From the NCBI RefSeq assembly GCF_014203555.1, contig NZ_JACHJH010000005.1, positions 412,225 through 476,224 on the forward strand: a stretch of 64,000 bases of DNA, given 5' to 3'. Positions within the stretch are counted from its first letter, which is position 1. Every line of letters starts with the position of its first letter. This document shows positions 53,029 to 62,543 of the stretch, one piece after another. Below the pieces are notes generated by a model. It saw only the letters and a list, made by a program, of their open reading frames with translations, did not search any database and had not been told where the DNA came from. The DNA comes from Streptomyces olivoverticillatus (GTDB lineage: Bacteria; Actinomycetota; Actinomycetes; Streptomycetales; Streptomycetaceae). A program made the translations under genes and the position numbers.

Positions 53029-53889
53029 ATGCCGTCCCGCACCCCCGCCGCCCTCCTGGCCGCCCTGGCCCTGCTCGCCGCTCCCGCGGTCCCGGCGGCC
53101 GCCTCGGACGCCGGTGCCTGGACGGCGGCGCCCGCACCCGGCGGCGGGCAGGGGCGGCCCGCGGCGGAGGACCGGTCGTCGTTCTACCTGGAGGGGGGGC
53201 CGGGCACGGTCTTCGAGGACAGGCTGACGCTCGTCAACCCCGGCCGCGGCCCCCTGGCCGTGGAGGTGCGCGGCACCGGCCCGTGGATCGCCCTCGCCGC
53301 CCGGCGGCTGACCGTGCCGCCCCGCACCCGCGCCGACGTCCCGCTCACGGTCACCGTGCCGCCGGGCACATCCCCCGGCGACCACCCCGCCGCCGTCCTC
53401 GCCACCGCCGGCGGCCGGCAGGTCCGCGTGCCGATGGCCGTCCGCGTCAGCGGCCCGCTGCTCGCCGCCCTCGCCGTCGAACATGTGCAGGTCAGCGGTA
53501 CGGGCCGGGGGACGGTCATCCGCTACGACCTGGTCAACCGGGGCAACACCACCCTCGCCCCGCGCCTGATGCTGCGTGCCGAGGGCCTCTTCGGGCGGGT
53601 CATGCGGCGCACCGCGAGCTGTACGCCCGCCGCTCTGGCACCCGGGCGCAGCGTCCGGCTGGCGGAGAAGTGGCCCGATGCCCCGCGTCTGGACCGGGTC
53701 ACGGTGAGCGTCACGGCCACTGCGCGGGGCGCCGCCCGCGCCACCGCGAGCGGCTCGTACACGCCCCTGCCCTGGCTGGGCCCGTCGCTGGCCGCGGCGG
53801 GCGCCCTGGCGGCCGGGTGGGGGGCCCTGCGGCTGACACGCCGCGTACGCCGCCGCGGGCGTCGACCGGCGGCGGAGGCCGCAGCGTGA
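53029..53889 (+). CDS. DUF916/COG1470-like secreted membrane-anchored protein
   Basis: The 286-residue protein has a signal peptide (LLAALALLAAPAVPAAASD), a first Ig-like domain (about 45-140, SFYLEGGPGTVFEDRLTLVN) and a second (about 145-240, ALAVEHVQVSGTGRGTVIRY). A C-terminal membrane helix (LGPSLAAAGALAAGWGALRL) ends in an Arg-rich cytoplasmic tail. The N-terminal plan (stabilising of VN-G-P residues, then PPRTRADVPLTVTVPPGTSPGD) is like DUF916/WxL-interacting proteins of Firmicutes. It starts 30 bases after the LPQTG gene, likely in the same operon. Function is unknown. Confidence 0.82.
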   Translation: MPSRTPAALLAALALLAAPAVPAAASDAGAWTAAPAPGGGQGRPAAEDRSSFYLEGGPGTVFEDRLTLVNPGRGPLAVEVRGTGPWIALAARRLTVPPRTRADVPLTVTVPPGTSPGDHPAAVLATAGGRQVRVPMAVRVSGPLLAALAVEHVQVSGTGRGTVIRYDLVNRGNTTLAPRLMLRAEGLFGRVMRRTASCTPAALAPGRSVRLAEKWPDAPRLDRVTVSVTATARGAARATASGSYTPLPWLGPSLAAAGALAAGWGALRLTRRVRRRGRRPAAEAAA

Positions 53890-54845
53890 AGCCCGGCCTG
53901 CGCGCCCTGCTCGCGACTCTGTGCGCTCTGTGCGCGCTGCTCCTGCCCCCCGTCGGACCCGCACCGGCCGCGGCGTCCGAGGCGGCCGACCCGGCCGTCG
54001 CCGTCGACCGCTCCGAAGCCCGTACGGGCGAGAACGTCACGGTCAGTGGCTCGGGCTGGCGGCCCGGGGCGCTGCTGACGCTGCTGGTCTGCGGGCAGAA
54101 CATGATCGGCGGCACCAACGCCTGCGCCAACGCCGACGGCCGCACGGTGACGACCGCCGCCGACGGCACCTTCCGCCGGGTGCTGCCGGTCGCCGCGCCG
54201 CCCAAGCCGTGTCCGTGCGTCGTCCACGTCGCGACCGTCACCGGCGACCCTGCTGCCGCCGACGCGGCGTTCTCCGTCGCCGGGCACCCGGTGGCGCCGC
54301 TGCCCCGGCCGAGCGGCGGCGAGCGGCTGAGCGTCCTGCAGGCCCGGCTGGAGGGCCACAGCGGGCTGCTGACCTGGTTCGGGGCGCCGCCCAAGCGCCG
54401 CCTGGTGGTGACCGTCGCCAACCTGGGGGCGAACCCGGCCGCCGATCCGGTCTTCCGCCTGGGCACCTCCCGCGGGGTGCTCGCCCCCTCCTGGGAGGAC
54501 CGCCCCTGGCACGGCACGGTGGCGGCGGGACGCAAGGAGCGGGTCGCGCTGGACGTGGAGCTGGCGGCGGGCGCGTACGGCGACTACCTCGTCTCGCTCG
54601 AGTACGGCGGCAAGGTCCTCGTCGAGCAGCCCTGGGACGTCGGCCGCCCGTGGGGCGTGACGCTGTTCTGGGTCCTGCTGTGCGTGGTGGTGGCCGTGGG
54701 GCTCTTCCGGGCCGGGATGGCGGTGGTCGGCCGCATCCGGCCGCCCGCGCCCGCCGCCGCCCCCGGCCCGTCGCCGCAGGGCCCCGCCCTGCCCTGGTTC
54801 AGGCCGGAGACCGACCCGGGCGCACACGGCAAGGAGGAGGGATGA
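53886..54845 (+). CDS. Neocarzinostatin-like domain membrane protein
   Basis: The 319-residue protein has a signal peptide (LLATLCALCALLLPPVG), a domain resembling the neocarzinostatin family (about 35-140, VDRSEARTGENVTVSGSGW, with CGQNMIGGTNAC and PCPCVVHVATVTGD), a second beta-rich domain (about 145-250), and a membrane helix (about 256-278, GVTLFWVLLCVVVAVGLF) with a cytoplasmic Pro-rich tail. The GTG start overlaps the previous stop (GTGA). NCS-like domains serve as binding scaffolds and not only as enediyne carriers. It completes the three-gene surface locus. Confidence 0.85.
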   Translation: MKPGLRALLATLCALCALLLPPVGPAPAAASEAADPAVAVDRSEARTGENVTVSGSGWRPGALLTLLVCGQNMIGGTNACANADGRTVTTAADGTFRRVLPVAAPPKPCPCVVHVATVTGDPAAADAAFSVAGHPVAPLPRPSGGERLSVLQARLEGHSGLLTWFGAPPKRRLVVTVANLGANPAADPVFRLGTSRGVLAPSWEDRPWHGTVAAGRKERVALDVELAAGAYGDYLVSLEYGGKVLVEQPWDVGRPWGVTLFWVLLCVVVAVGLFRAGMAVVGRIRPPAPAAAPGPSPQGPALPWFRPETDPGAHGKEEG

Positions 54846-54850
54846 CATAC

Positions 54851-54891
54851 GACGAGGGCCCCCGGTGCGCAGTGCACCGGGGGCCCTCGTC
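54851..54891. terminator. Bidirectional terminator
   Basis: A perfect 17-18-bp stem (54851-54868 with 54874-54891) around GCAGT lies between the convergent surface locus and POT transporter genes. Confidence 0.85.
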
Positions 54892-54905
54892 GCGAGGTCT
54901 CCGCG

Positions 54906-56441
54906 TCAGCGGATGTTGCCCATGAGGCCCTCGATCTTCTTGCGGTACATCCACACCGCGACACCGGCCAGCGCGGCCAGGGCGGCCTGCAGCAGGATCA
55001 CGTTGGTGCCGTCGAGGTCCACCTTCGCGATGGAGAGCAGACCCGTGGTGCAGTCACCGGCGGTGACGGCGAGGAACCACACGCCCATCATCTGGCTCGC
55101 GTACTTCTGCGGCGCCATCTTCGTGGTGAGCGACAGGCCGACCGGGGAGAGGCTCAGCTCACCCATGGTCTGGATCATGTAGATCGCCAGCAGCCACGCG
55201 GGGCTGACCTTCGTGCCGTCCGAGGCCATGCCCATCGGGACGGCGAAGACGAAGAACGAGGCACCGATGACGACCATCGCCATCGCGAACTTCACCGTGG
55301 TGCTGGGCTCGCGGTTGCGGCGGGCCAGGGCCATCCACGCGAAGGCGAAGACCGGCGCCAGCGCCATGACCCACAGCGGGTTGACCGACTGGAACCACGT
55401 CGAGGGGAAGTTGATCCCGAAGACGTTGTCCGCGGTCTTCTTCTCGGCGAAGGTCGACATCGTCGAACCGGCCTGGTCGAAGATCATCCAGAACACCGCG
55501 GCGGCCACGAAGAACCAGATGTAACCGCTGACCCGGGTCTGCTCGGACGCCGAGAGCTCCTTGTCGCGCTTGATGCGGACGAGGACGGAGATCGGGATGA
55601 TCAGACCGGCGATGGTGATCGGGACCAGGGCCCAGTTGAGGGTGAAGTGACCGGTGCCGCCCACGATGCCGTAGAAGACGGCCGCGACGGCCAGCCAGAT
55701 GAGGCCCTTGGTGAGCGTGGACTTCTTCTCCGCGGCCGAGAGCGGCTTCGGGACGATGCTGCTCTTGGGGTTCAGGTGGCGGGTGCCCCACAGGAAGAAG
55801 GCCAGGCCGATCGCCATGCCGACGGCGGCGATGGTGAAGCCCAGGTGCCAGTTGTACTTCTGGCCGATGGTGCCGATGACCAGCGGCGAGAAGAAGGCGC
55901 CGAGGTTGATGCCCATGTAGAAGACGGTGAAGCCGCCGTCACGACGCGGGTCCTCCGGACCGTCGTAGAGGTGGCCGACCATCGTCGAGATGTTGGACTT
56001 CAGCAGGCCGGAGCCGAGCGCGACGAGGGCCAGGCCCACGAAGAACGTCGGCTTGCCGGGGATGGCCAGCGCCAAGTGGCCGACCATGATCGTGCTGGCC
56101 GCGATGGTGACCGTCTTGCGCGGGCCCCAGACGCGGTCGCCGAACCAGCCGCCGGGCATGGCGAGCAGGTACACCATGGCGACGTAGACGGAGTAGATGG
56201 CCACCGAGCTGGCCTCGGGCATCGCCAGACCGCCGCCCTGGCTGCCGGGCTTGGCATCGGGGCCGCCGGCGATCAGGTAGACGACAAGCAGTGCGCGCAT
56301 GCCGTAGTAGGAGAAGCGCTCCCACATCTCGGTCATGAAGAGCGGGGCCAGGCCGAAGGGATGGCCGAAGAAGGTCTTGCCACCGGAAGCCGGAGAGGTG
56401 TTCTCCTGCTTGGCAGCGTCCTTCGTCAGGCTGGACGCCAT
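54906..56441 (-). CDS. Proton-dependent oligopeptide (POT/PTR2) transporter
   Basis: The 511-residue major-facilitator protein has 12-14 helices. The first helix has the POT hallmark ExxERFxYY as EMWERFSYYGMRALLVVY, and the PTR2 motif GGWFGDRVWGPRKTV follows, with NSGAFFSPLVIG-like GINLGAFFSPLV. It imports di- and tripeptides with protons across the cytoplasmic membrane. The ATG complementary to 56439-56441 has AAGGA upstream. A long intergenic region separates it from the divergent two-component genes. Confidence 0.95.
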   Translation of the reverse strand: MASSLTKDAAKQENTSPASGGKTFFGHPFGLAPLFMTEMWERFSYYGMRALLVVYLIAGGPDAKPGSQGGGLAMPEASSVAIYSVYVAMVYLLAMPGGWFGDRVWGPRKTVTIAASTIMVGHLALAIPGKPTFFVGLALVALGSGLLKSNISTMVGHLYDGPEDPRRDGGFTVFYMGINLGAFFSPLVIGTIGQKYNWHLGFTIAAVGMAIGLAFFLWGTRHLNPKSSIVPKPLSAAEKKSTLTKGLIWLAVAAVFYGIVGGTGHFTLNWALVPITIAGLIIPISVLVRIKRDKELSASEQTRVSGYIWFFVAAAVFWMIFDQAGSTMSTFAEKKTADNVFGINFPSTWFQSVNPLWVMALAPVFAFAWMALARRNREPSTTVKFAMAMVVIGASFFVFAVPMGMASDGTKVSPAWLLAIYMIQTMGELSLSPVGLSLTTKMAPQKYASQMMGVWFLAVTAGDCTTGLLSIAKVDLDGTNVILLQAALAALAGVAVWMYRKKIEGLMGNIR

Positions 56442-56917
56442 GGTCGATCCTTGTGTGCTCGGGACGCGCGAGGGGGGGGTGAGCTTGTGCGCGCCCGGGT
56501 GGGGAGGCCGGCACCGGCACCGCACCGTCCGCCCCCCAAGCCCAAGGGGTTCGCCCCCGACACGGAGGGGGCGGCAGGACGGCCGTACACCGGGATCCAC
56601 GCCCCCGCGCATCTTCGCGCGGCGGACCCGGCCGACAGGTCATTCACTATGAAGCAAGTCCGGGATTCGCCCGGCTCCTGCGGCACAAATAAGACCTCCG
56701 GCGTGTCTGACAGCCGAAGGTCCTCGGTAGTGCTACAGACTTCCGGTCACCATACGTCACACCCCGCCCCGGTATGGAAGGAGTTGAGACATGGATCACA
56801 GGTGACCTTGGAACCATTCACACGTATTCGAAGGTGATAGCACTTTCGGTGAAGTGTTGCCGTAGGTAGCCCTCAGTACACCTCTGACGTGCGCCCGAGC
56901 GGACTACCATCACCCCC
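56442..56917. other. Intergenic region between POT transporter and response regulator
   Basis: The 476-base region has no gene I can support. It should hold promoters for both divergent units. A hairpin built from GACCT-CCGGC and GCCGA-AGGTC lies near 56689-56720. The part before the response regulator (56800-56900) is AT-richer than average. A leaderless -10 element TACCAT (56905-56910) lies 7 bases before its start. Confidence 0.4.
56905..56910 (+). promoter_or_regulatory. Leaderless -10 element of the response regulator gene
   Basis: TACCAT (TANNNT) ends 7 bases before the ATG, and no ribosome site is visible. Confidence 0.4.
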
Positions 56918-57598
<681 letters not shown>

Positions 57599-57638
57599 CG
57601 CCGCGGGCGAGGGCCCGCAAGACAGAAAGACGAGCATC

Positions 57639-58892
57639 GTGCGCCGCCGACTGATCAACTCCACGCTCGCCGTCGTGCTCGTCGTGATCGCCGTCTTCGG
57701 CATCTCGCTCGTCATCGTCGAGACCCGCACCATCGAGAGCAGCGCCCAGGAGAGCGTGCAGTCCGAGGCGGTGCGCCTGGTCAGCATCGTCGACAGCCGG
57801 CTGGCCGGCGGCGAGCGCGTCGAGTCGGGGGTGCTGCGCGAGCAGATCACCCCCGAGCGGTACGCACGCGTCGACATCCCCAGCCGGGCCGCCATCGAGC
57901 TGGGCAGTCGCCCCCAGGGCGGCGTGATCACCGCGACGCAGAAGGGCGAGCAGGGCGAGACCGTCCGCGTCGAGGAGTCCCGCTCCACGGTCAGCAAGGA
58001 AGTCGGCCGCACCCTCCTCGTCATCCTCGCCGTGGCGCTGCTGGCCGTCGTGGCCGCCGTCTTCCTCGCCGTCCGCCAGGCCAACCGGCTCACCGCGCCG
58101 CTCATCGACCTCGCCGAGACCGCCGAGCGGCTGGGCTCCGGGGACCCCCGCCCCCGGCACCGCCGCTACGGGGTGCCGGAGCTGGACCGGGTGGCCGACG
58201 TGCTGGACGCGAGCGCCGAGCGGATCGCCCGGATGCTCACCGCCGAGCGGCGGCTCGCCGCCGACGCCTCGCACCAGCTGCGCACGCCCCTGACGGCGCT
58301 GTCCATGCGGCTGGAGGAGATCACGCTCACCGACGACCCGGAGACGGTCAAGGAAGAGGCGACGATCGCCCTCACCCAGGTGGAGCGGCTCACCGACGTC
58401 GTCCAGCGGCTGCTGACCAACTCCCGTGACCCGCAGACCGGTTCCGCGGTCACCTTCGACCTCGACGAGGTCATCAAGCAGCAGATCGAGGAGTGGCGGC
58501 CGGCCACCCGCAGCGGCGGCCGCGCCCTGGTCCGCTCCGGCAAGGAGGGCCTGCGCGCGGTGGGCACGCCCGGCGCCGTCTCGCAGGTGCTCGCCACGCT
58601 GATCGAGAACTCGCTGATGCACGGCGACGGCACGGTCGCCCTGCGGACGCGCGTCACCGGCAACCAGGCCGTCGTGGAGGTCACCGACGAGGGTCCGGGG
58701 GTCCCCGTCGACCTGGGCTCGCGGGTCTTCGAGCGGACGGTCAGCGGCCGCAACTCCACCGGGCTCGGGCTTGCCGTGGCCCGCGACCTGGCAGAGGCGG
58801 ACGGCGGGCGGCTGGAACTCCTCCAGCAGCACCCGCCGGTCTTCGCGCTGTTCTTGAGCCGCGGAGCGGATCAGACGATAGAAGGGGTCTGA
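57639..58892 (+). CDS. Sensor histidine kinase
   Basis: The 417-residue membrane kinase has a first helix (about 5-28, INSTLAVVLVVIAVFGISL), a short extracellular sensor (about 30-115), a second helix (about 118-142, LLVILAVALLAVVAAVF), a HAMP domain (about 145-195), a dimerisation domain with His212 in ADASHQLRTPLTALS, and a HATPase domain with N-box LIENSLMHG, G1 VTDEGPGVP and G2 STGLGLAVARDLAE. The small sensor region suggests membrane or cell-wall stress sensing. The GTG start has only weak upstream complementarity. The stop lies in a direct repeat (58855-58907). Confidence 0.94.
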   Translation: MRRRLINSTLAVVLVVIAVFGISLVIVETRTIESSAQESVQSEAVRLVSIVDSRLAGGERVESGVLREQITPERYARVDIPSRAAIELGSRPQGGVITATQKGEQGETVRVEESRSTVSKEVGRTLLVILAVALLAVVAAVFLAVRQANRLTAPLIDLAETAERLGSGDPRPRHRRYGVPELDRVADVLDASAERIARMLTAERRLAADASHQLRTPLTALSMRLEEITLTDDPETVKEEATIALTQVERLTDVVQRLLTNSRDPQTGSAVTFDLDEVIKQQIEEWRPATRSGGRALVRSGKEGLRAVGTPGAVSQVLATLIENSLMHGDGTVALRTRVTGNQAVVEVTDEGPGVPVDLGSRVFERTVSGRNSTGLGLAVARDLAEADGGRLELLQQHPPVFALFLSRGADQTIEGV

Positions 58893-58947
58893 GCCGCGGA
58901 GCGGATCCGGGCGACGTGTAGGGGCTGCCTGCTTTACGGGTAAGGGG

Positions 58948-59463
58948 CTACTTGCGCGCTTCCACGCGCGGGGGCGCCGCCGCCAGGAACGATTCGGCGG
59001 TCTCCACGGCCGCCCGGGCCGGCAGCGCCCGGAAGACCCACGTGCGGTAGGACCAGAAGCGGAAGACCGTGCCGATGCCGAGGCCGATCACGTTCTTCGC
59101 GATGTTGTCGGCGAGGGGCGAGGTCAGGCCCAGGCCGTAGTGCGAGAGGCCCAGGATGCCGTTCTCGATCACCAGCCCGACGCCGCTGAAGAGAAGGAAC
59201 AGGGACAGTTCGCGGCTGCGCCGGTTCTTGTCGCCGCCGCGGTACGTCCAGTAGCGGTTTCCGATGTAGTTGGCACCGATGGCCACCGCGGTGGCGATGA
59301 TGCCCGAACGCACCACCGCGAGGTGCATGCCGTGGACGCAGAAGTTGAAGACGGTGAAGTTGACCACGAATCCGATGGCGCCCACGGCGCCGAACTTCGC
59401 GATTTCGCGGGCCAGCCGCTCCAGCCGGGAACGCACTGTGCGCCGTTGAGTCATGCCGTTCAT
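58948..59463 (-). CDS. GtrA-like membrane protein
   Basis: The 171-residue protein has four hydrophobic helices of the GtrA family (FGAVGAIGFVVNFTVFNFC, GIIATAVAIGANYIGNRYW, LFLLFSGVGLVIENGILGL, NVIGLGIGTVFRFWSYRTWVF). GtrA proteins are thought to flip polyprenyl-linked sugars. The charged loop TYRGGDKNRRSRELS is typical. I chose the ATG complementary to 59461-59463; the next ATG, nine bases on, is possible. It is convergent with the histidine kinase. Confidence 0.92.
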   Translation of the reverse strand: MNGMTQRRTVRSRLERLAREIAKFGAVGAIGFVVNFTVFNFCVHGMHLAVVRSGIIATAVAIGANYIGNRYWTYRGGDKNRRSRELSLFLLFSGVGLVIENGILGLSHYGLGLTSPLADNIAKNVIGLGIGTVFRFWSYRTWVFRALPARAAVETAESFLAAAPPRVEARK

Positions 59464-59610
59464 GCTAACCAGCGGGCTTCGCCCACGACCCGGAGAGTCG
59501 GTGAACGGTCGGCTAACGGGCCCTTTTCGGGCAGGGGCGGCCAACAAGCGACACCGCGCCGGGTCTTGGAGGATCATCCAGGGGCGGTAGGGGCGGTTCG
59601 TACGTACGGA

Positions 59611-59616
59611 TACCCT
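59611..59616 (+). promoter_or_regulatory. Leaderless -10 element of purK
   Basis: TACCCT (TANNNT) ends 6 bases before the GTG start. The intervening bases are GGGGGC, so a ribosome site is not separable. Confidence 0.4.
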
Positions 59617-59622
59617 GGGGGC

Positions 59623-60762
59623 GTGACGTTTCCGGTAGTCGGCATGGTCGGCGGCGGCCAGCTCGCCCGTATGACCCACGAGGCGGGCATCCCCCTCGGT
59701 ATCAAGTTCAAGCTGCTCAGCGACACCCCGCAGGACTCGGCGGCCCAGGTGGTGAGCGACGTCGTCATCGGCGACTACCGCGACCTGGACACCCTTCGTG
59801 CTTTCGCACAAGGCTGTGACGTGATCACCTTCGATCACGAGCACGTTCCCACCGAGCACCTCAGGGCCCTGGAGGCCGACGGCATCCCCGTCCGCCCGGG
59901 GCCCGACGCATTGGTGCACGCCCAGGACAAGGGTGTGATGCGGGCGAAGCTCACGGAGATCGGCGTGCCCTGCCCACGGCACCGCATCGTCCGTGACCCC
60001 GCCGACGTGGCACGGTTCGCGGCGGAAGGCGAAGGATTTCCCGTCGTCCTCAAGACCGTCCGCGGCGGCTACGACGGCAAGGGCGTCTGGGTCGTACGGA
60101 GCGAGGCCGAGGCCGCGGAGCCCTTCCGGGCCGGCGTGCCGGTGCTCGCCGAGGAGAAGGTCGCCTTCACCCGTGAGCTCGCCGCCAACGTCGTCCGCTC
60201 CCCGCACGGCCAGGCAGTCTCCTACCCCGTCGTCGAGTCCGTCCAGGTCGACGGCGTCTGCGACACCGTGATCGCCCCCGCGCCCGGCCTGTCCGAGGAG
60301 CTCTCCGCCCGCGCCCAGCAGCTCGCGCTCAAGATCGCCAAGGAGCTGGGCGTCGTCGGACACCTCGCCGTGGAGCTCTTCGAGACCGCCGACGGCCGGG
60401 TGCTCGTCAACGAACTGGCGATGCGCCCGCACAACTCCGGGCACTGGACCCAGGACGGCGCGATCACCTCGCAGTTCGCCAACCACGTCCGCGCCGTGCT
60501 GGACCTGCCGCTCGGCGACCCGCGCCCGCGCGCCAAGTGGGCCGTCATGGCCAACGTGCTCGGCGGCGACTACCCCGACATGTACTCCGCGTACCTTCAT
60601 TGCATGGCACGGGACCCGGGCCTGAAGATCCATATGTACGGCAAGGACGTCAAGCCCGGCCGCAAGGTCGGACACGTCAACACCTACGGCGACGACCTGG
60701 CGGACGTGCGCGAGCGCGCGAGCCACGCCGCCGGATACCTGCGAGGAACGATCACCGAATGA
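59623..60762 (+). CDS. purK: N5-carboxyaminoimidazole ribonucleotide synthase PurK
   Basis: The 379-residue ATP-grasp enzyme carboxylates AIR to N5-CAIR in purine synthesis. It has VGMVGGGQLARM at the N-terminus, then FDHEHVPTEHLRAL, the ATP-grasp loop VLKTVRGGYDGKGVWVV, EKVAFTRELA, and the metal motif VNELAMRPHNSGHWTQDG. The GTG start is supported by alignment with the family. Its stop overlaps purE by 4 bases (ATGA), so the two are coupled. Confidence 0.97.
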   Translation: MTFPVVGMVGGGQLARMTHEAGIPLGIKFKLLSDTPQDSAAQVVSDVVIGDYRDLDTLRAFAQGCDVITFDHEHVPTEHLRALEADGIPVRPGPDALVHAQDKGVMRAKLTEIGVPCPRHRIVRDPADVARFAAEGEGFPVVLKTVRGGYDGKGVWVVRSEAEAAEPFRAGVPVLAEEKVAFTRELAANVVRSPHGQAVSYPVVESVQVDGVCDTVIAPAPGLSEELSARAQQLALKIAKELGVVGHLAVELFETADGRVLVNELAMRPHNSGHWTQDGAITSQFANHVRAVLDLPLGDPRPRAKWAVMANVLGGDYPDMYSAYLHCMARDPGLKIHMYGKDVKPGRKVGHVNTYGDDLADVRERASHAAGYLRGTITE

Positions 60763-61292
60763 CATCTCCCCGCTCCCCCCTCGTCGGCATCGTCATGGGC
60801 TCGGACTCCGACTGGCCCGTCATGGAAGAGGCCGCCAAGGCCCTGGACGAGTTCGAGATCCCCTACGAGGTCGACGTCGTCTCCGCACACCGGATGCCGC
60901 GCGAGATGGTCGCCTACGGCGAGCAGGCCCACGGCCGCGGGCTGAAGGCGATCATCGCGGGGGCGGGGGGCGCGGCCCATCTGCCCGGGATGCTCGCCTC
61001 CGTCACCCCGCTGCCGGTGATCGGGGTGCCCGTACCGCTCAAGTACCTGGACGGCATGGATTCCCTGCTGTCCATCGTGCAGATGCCGGCCGGCGTGCCG
61101 GTCGCCACCGTCTCCGTGGCCGGCGCCCGCAACGCGGGCCTGCTGGCGGTGCGGATGCTCGCCGCGCATGACGGCGGCCTCCTGGAGCGGATGCGCAGCT
61201 TCCAGGACGAGCTCAACGAGCAGGCCACCGAGAAGGGCCGCCGGCTGCGGGCCAAGGCGCAGGGCGCCGCGGGCTTCGGGTTCGGACAGTGA
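60759..61292 (+). CDS. purE: N5-CAIR mutase PurE
   Basis: The 177-residue enzyme moves the carboxylate of N5-CAIR to C4, giving CAIR. It contains VMGSDSDWPVM, DVVSAHRMPR, GAGGAAHLPGM and PVPLKYLDGMDSLLSIVQMP, all part of the conserved active site. It is class I (the bacterial N5-CAIR type), consistent with the coupled purK. Its stop overlaps the dipeptidase start by 4 bases (GTGA). Confidence 0.98.
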   Translation: MTSPRSPLVGIVMGSDSDWPVMEEAAKALDEFEIPYEVDVVSAHRMPREMVAYGEQAHGRGLKAIIAGAGGAAHLPGMLASVTPLPVIGVPVPLKYLDGMDSLLSIVQMPAGVPVATVSVAGARNAGLLAVRMLAAHDGGLLERMRSFQDELNEQATEKGRRLRAKAQGAAGFGFGQ

Positions 61293-62491
61293 GCGCCGTG
61301 AACGAGCCGGCCGAGCTGGTCCGCGCCCGCGAACTGCTCGCCGCCCACCCCGTGGTGGACGGCCACAACGACCTGCCCTGGGCGCTGCGCCAGACCGTCG
61401 GCTACGACCTCGGCCGCCGCGACGTCACCGCCGACCAGACCGGACACCTCCACACGGACCTGCCCCGGATGCGGGCGGGCGGGGTCGGCGCACAGTTCTG
61501 GTCGGTGTACGTACGGACGGACATGGCCGGCGACGACGCCGTCAGCGCGACGCTCGAACAGATCGACGTCGTACGGCAGATGGCGGACCGCTACCCCGGC
61601 GAGCTGCGGCTCGCCCTCACCGCCGACGACATGGAGGCGGCGCGGGCCGAGGGCCGCATCGCCTCCCTCATGGGCGCCGAGGGCGGGCACAGCATCAACA
61701 ACTCCCTCGCCACGCTGCGGGCCCTGCACCAGCTCGGCGTCCGCTACATGACGCTCACCCACAACGACAACGTCGCCTGGGCGGACTCCGCCACGGACGA
61801 GCCCGCGGCCGGCGGCCTGACGCGCTTCGGCGAAGAGGTCGTGCGCGAGATGAACCGCATCGGCATGCTCGTGGACCTCTCGCACGTGTCCGCCGACACG
61901 ATGCGGGACGCACTGCGGGTCAGCGAGGCGCCGGTGATCTTCTCGCACTCCTCGGCGCGCGCGGTGTGCGACCACCCGCGCAACATCCCCGACGACGTGC
62001 TCGGCTCGCTGGCGGCCAACGGCGGTGTCGCCATGGCGACCTTCGTCCCGAAGTTCGTCCTGCCCGCCGCGATCGAGTGGACGCTGGCCGCGGACGAGAA
62101 CATGCGGGCCCACGGCTTCCACCACCTGGACACGACCGCCGAGGCCATGAAGGTGCAGCGGGCGTACGAGGACGGGCACCCGCGCCCGGTCGCCACGGCG
62201 TCGACGGTGGCCGACCACCTCGACCACATGCGTGAGGTCGCGGGCGTCGACCACATCGGCATCGGCGGCGACTACGACGGCACGGCCTTCACCCCCGCCG
62301 ACCTCCCGGACGTCTCGGGCTACCCGAACCTGATCGCGGAGCTGCTGCGCCGGGGATGGTCGGACGCCGATCTGGCCAAGCTCACCTGGCAGAACGCGGT
62401 GCGGGTCCTGAGGGCGGCGGAAGACGCCTCCCGCACGCTGTCCGCGGTGCGGGGCCCGTCGATCGCGACCCTGCAGCAGCTGGACGGCTGA
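61289..62491 (+). CDS. Membrane dipeptidase (peptidase M19)
   Basis: The 400-residue dizinc dipeptidase of the renal dipeptidase family has the metal motif VVDGHNDLPWALR (His26, Asp28), EGGHSINNSLATLRAL, VRYMTLTHNDN, VDLSHVS, IFSHSSARAVCDHPRN and IGIGGDYDG. It hydrolyses dipeptides, often with a D-residue at the second position. No signal peptide is visible, so it probably acts in the cytoplasm. It is translationally coupled to purE, an arrangement common in Streptomyces. Confidence 0.95.
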   Translation: MSAVNEPAELVRARELLAAHPVVDGHNDLPWALRQTVGYDLGRRDVTADQTGHLHTDLPRMRAGGVGAQFWSVYVRTDMAGDDAVSATLEQIDVVRQMADRYPGELRLALTADDMEAARAEGRIASLMGAEGGHSINNSLATLRALHQLGVRYMTLTHNDNVAWADSATDEPAAGGLTRFGEEVVREMNRIGMLVDLSHVSADTMRDALRVSEAPVIFSHSSARAVCDHPRNIPDDVLGSLAANGGVAMATFVPKFVLPAAIEWTLAADENMRAHGFHHLDTTAEAMKVQRAYEDGHPRPVATASTVADHLDHMREVAGVDHIGIGGDYDGTAFTPADLPDVSGYPNLIAELLRRGWSDADLAKLTWQNAVRVLRAAEDASRTLSAVRGPSIATLQQLDG

Positions 62492-62505
62492 GCCGCGGAG
62501 GGGCG

Positions 62506-62535
62506 GGGCCCGGTGTGCGCAGCGCACCCGGGCCC
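62506..62535. terminator. Bidirectional hairpin
   Basis: GGGCCCGGTGTGCGC (62506-62520) pairs with GCGCACCCGGGCCC (62522-62535) with one bulge, between the convergent dipeptidase and dehydrogenase genes. Confidence 0.65.
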
Positions 62536-62543
62536 GTACGGGG

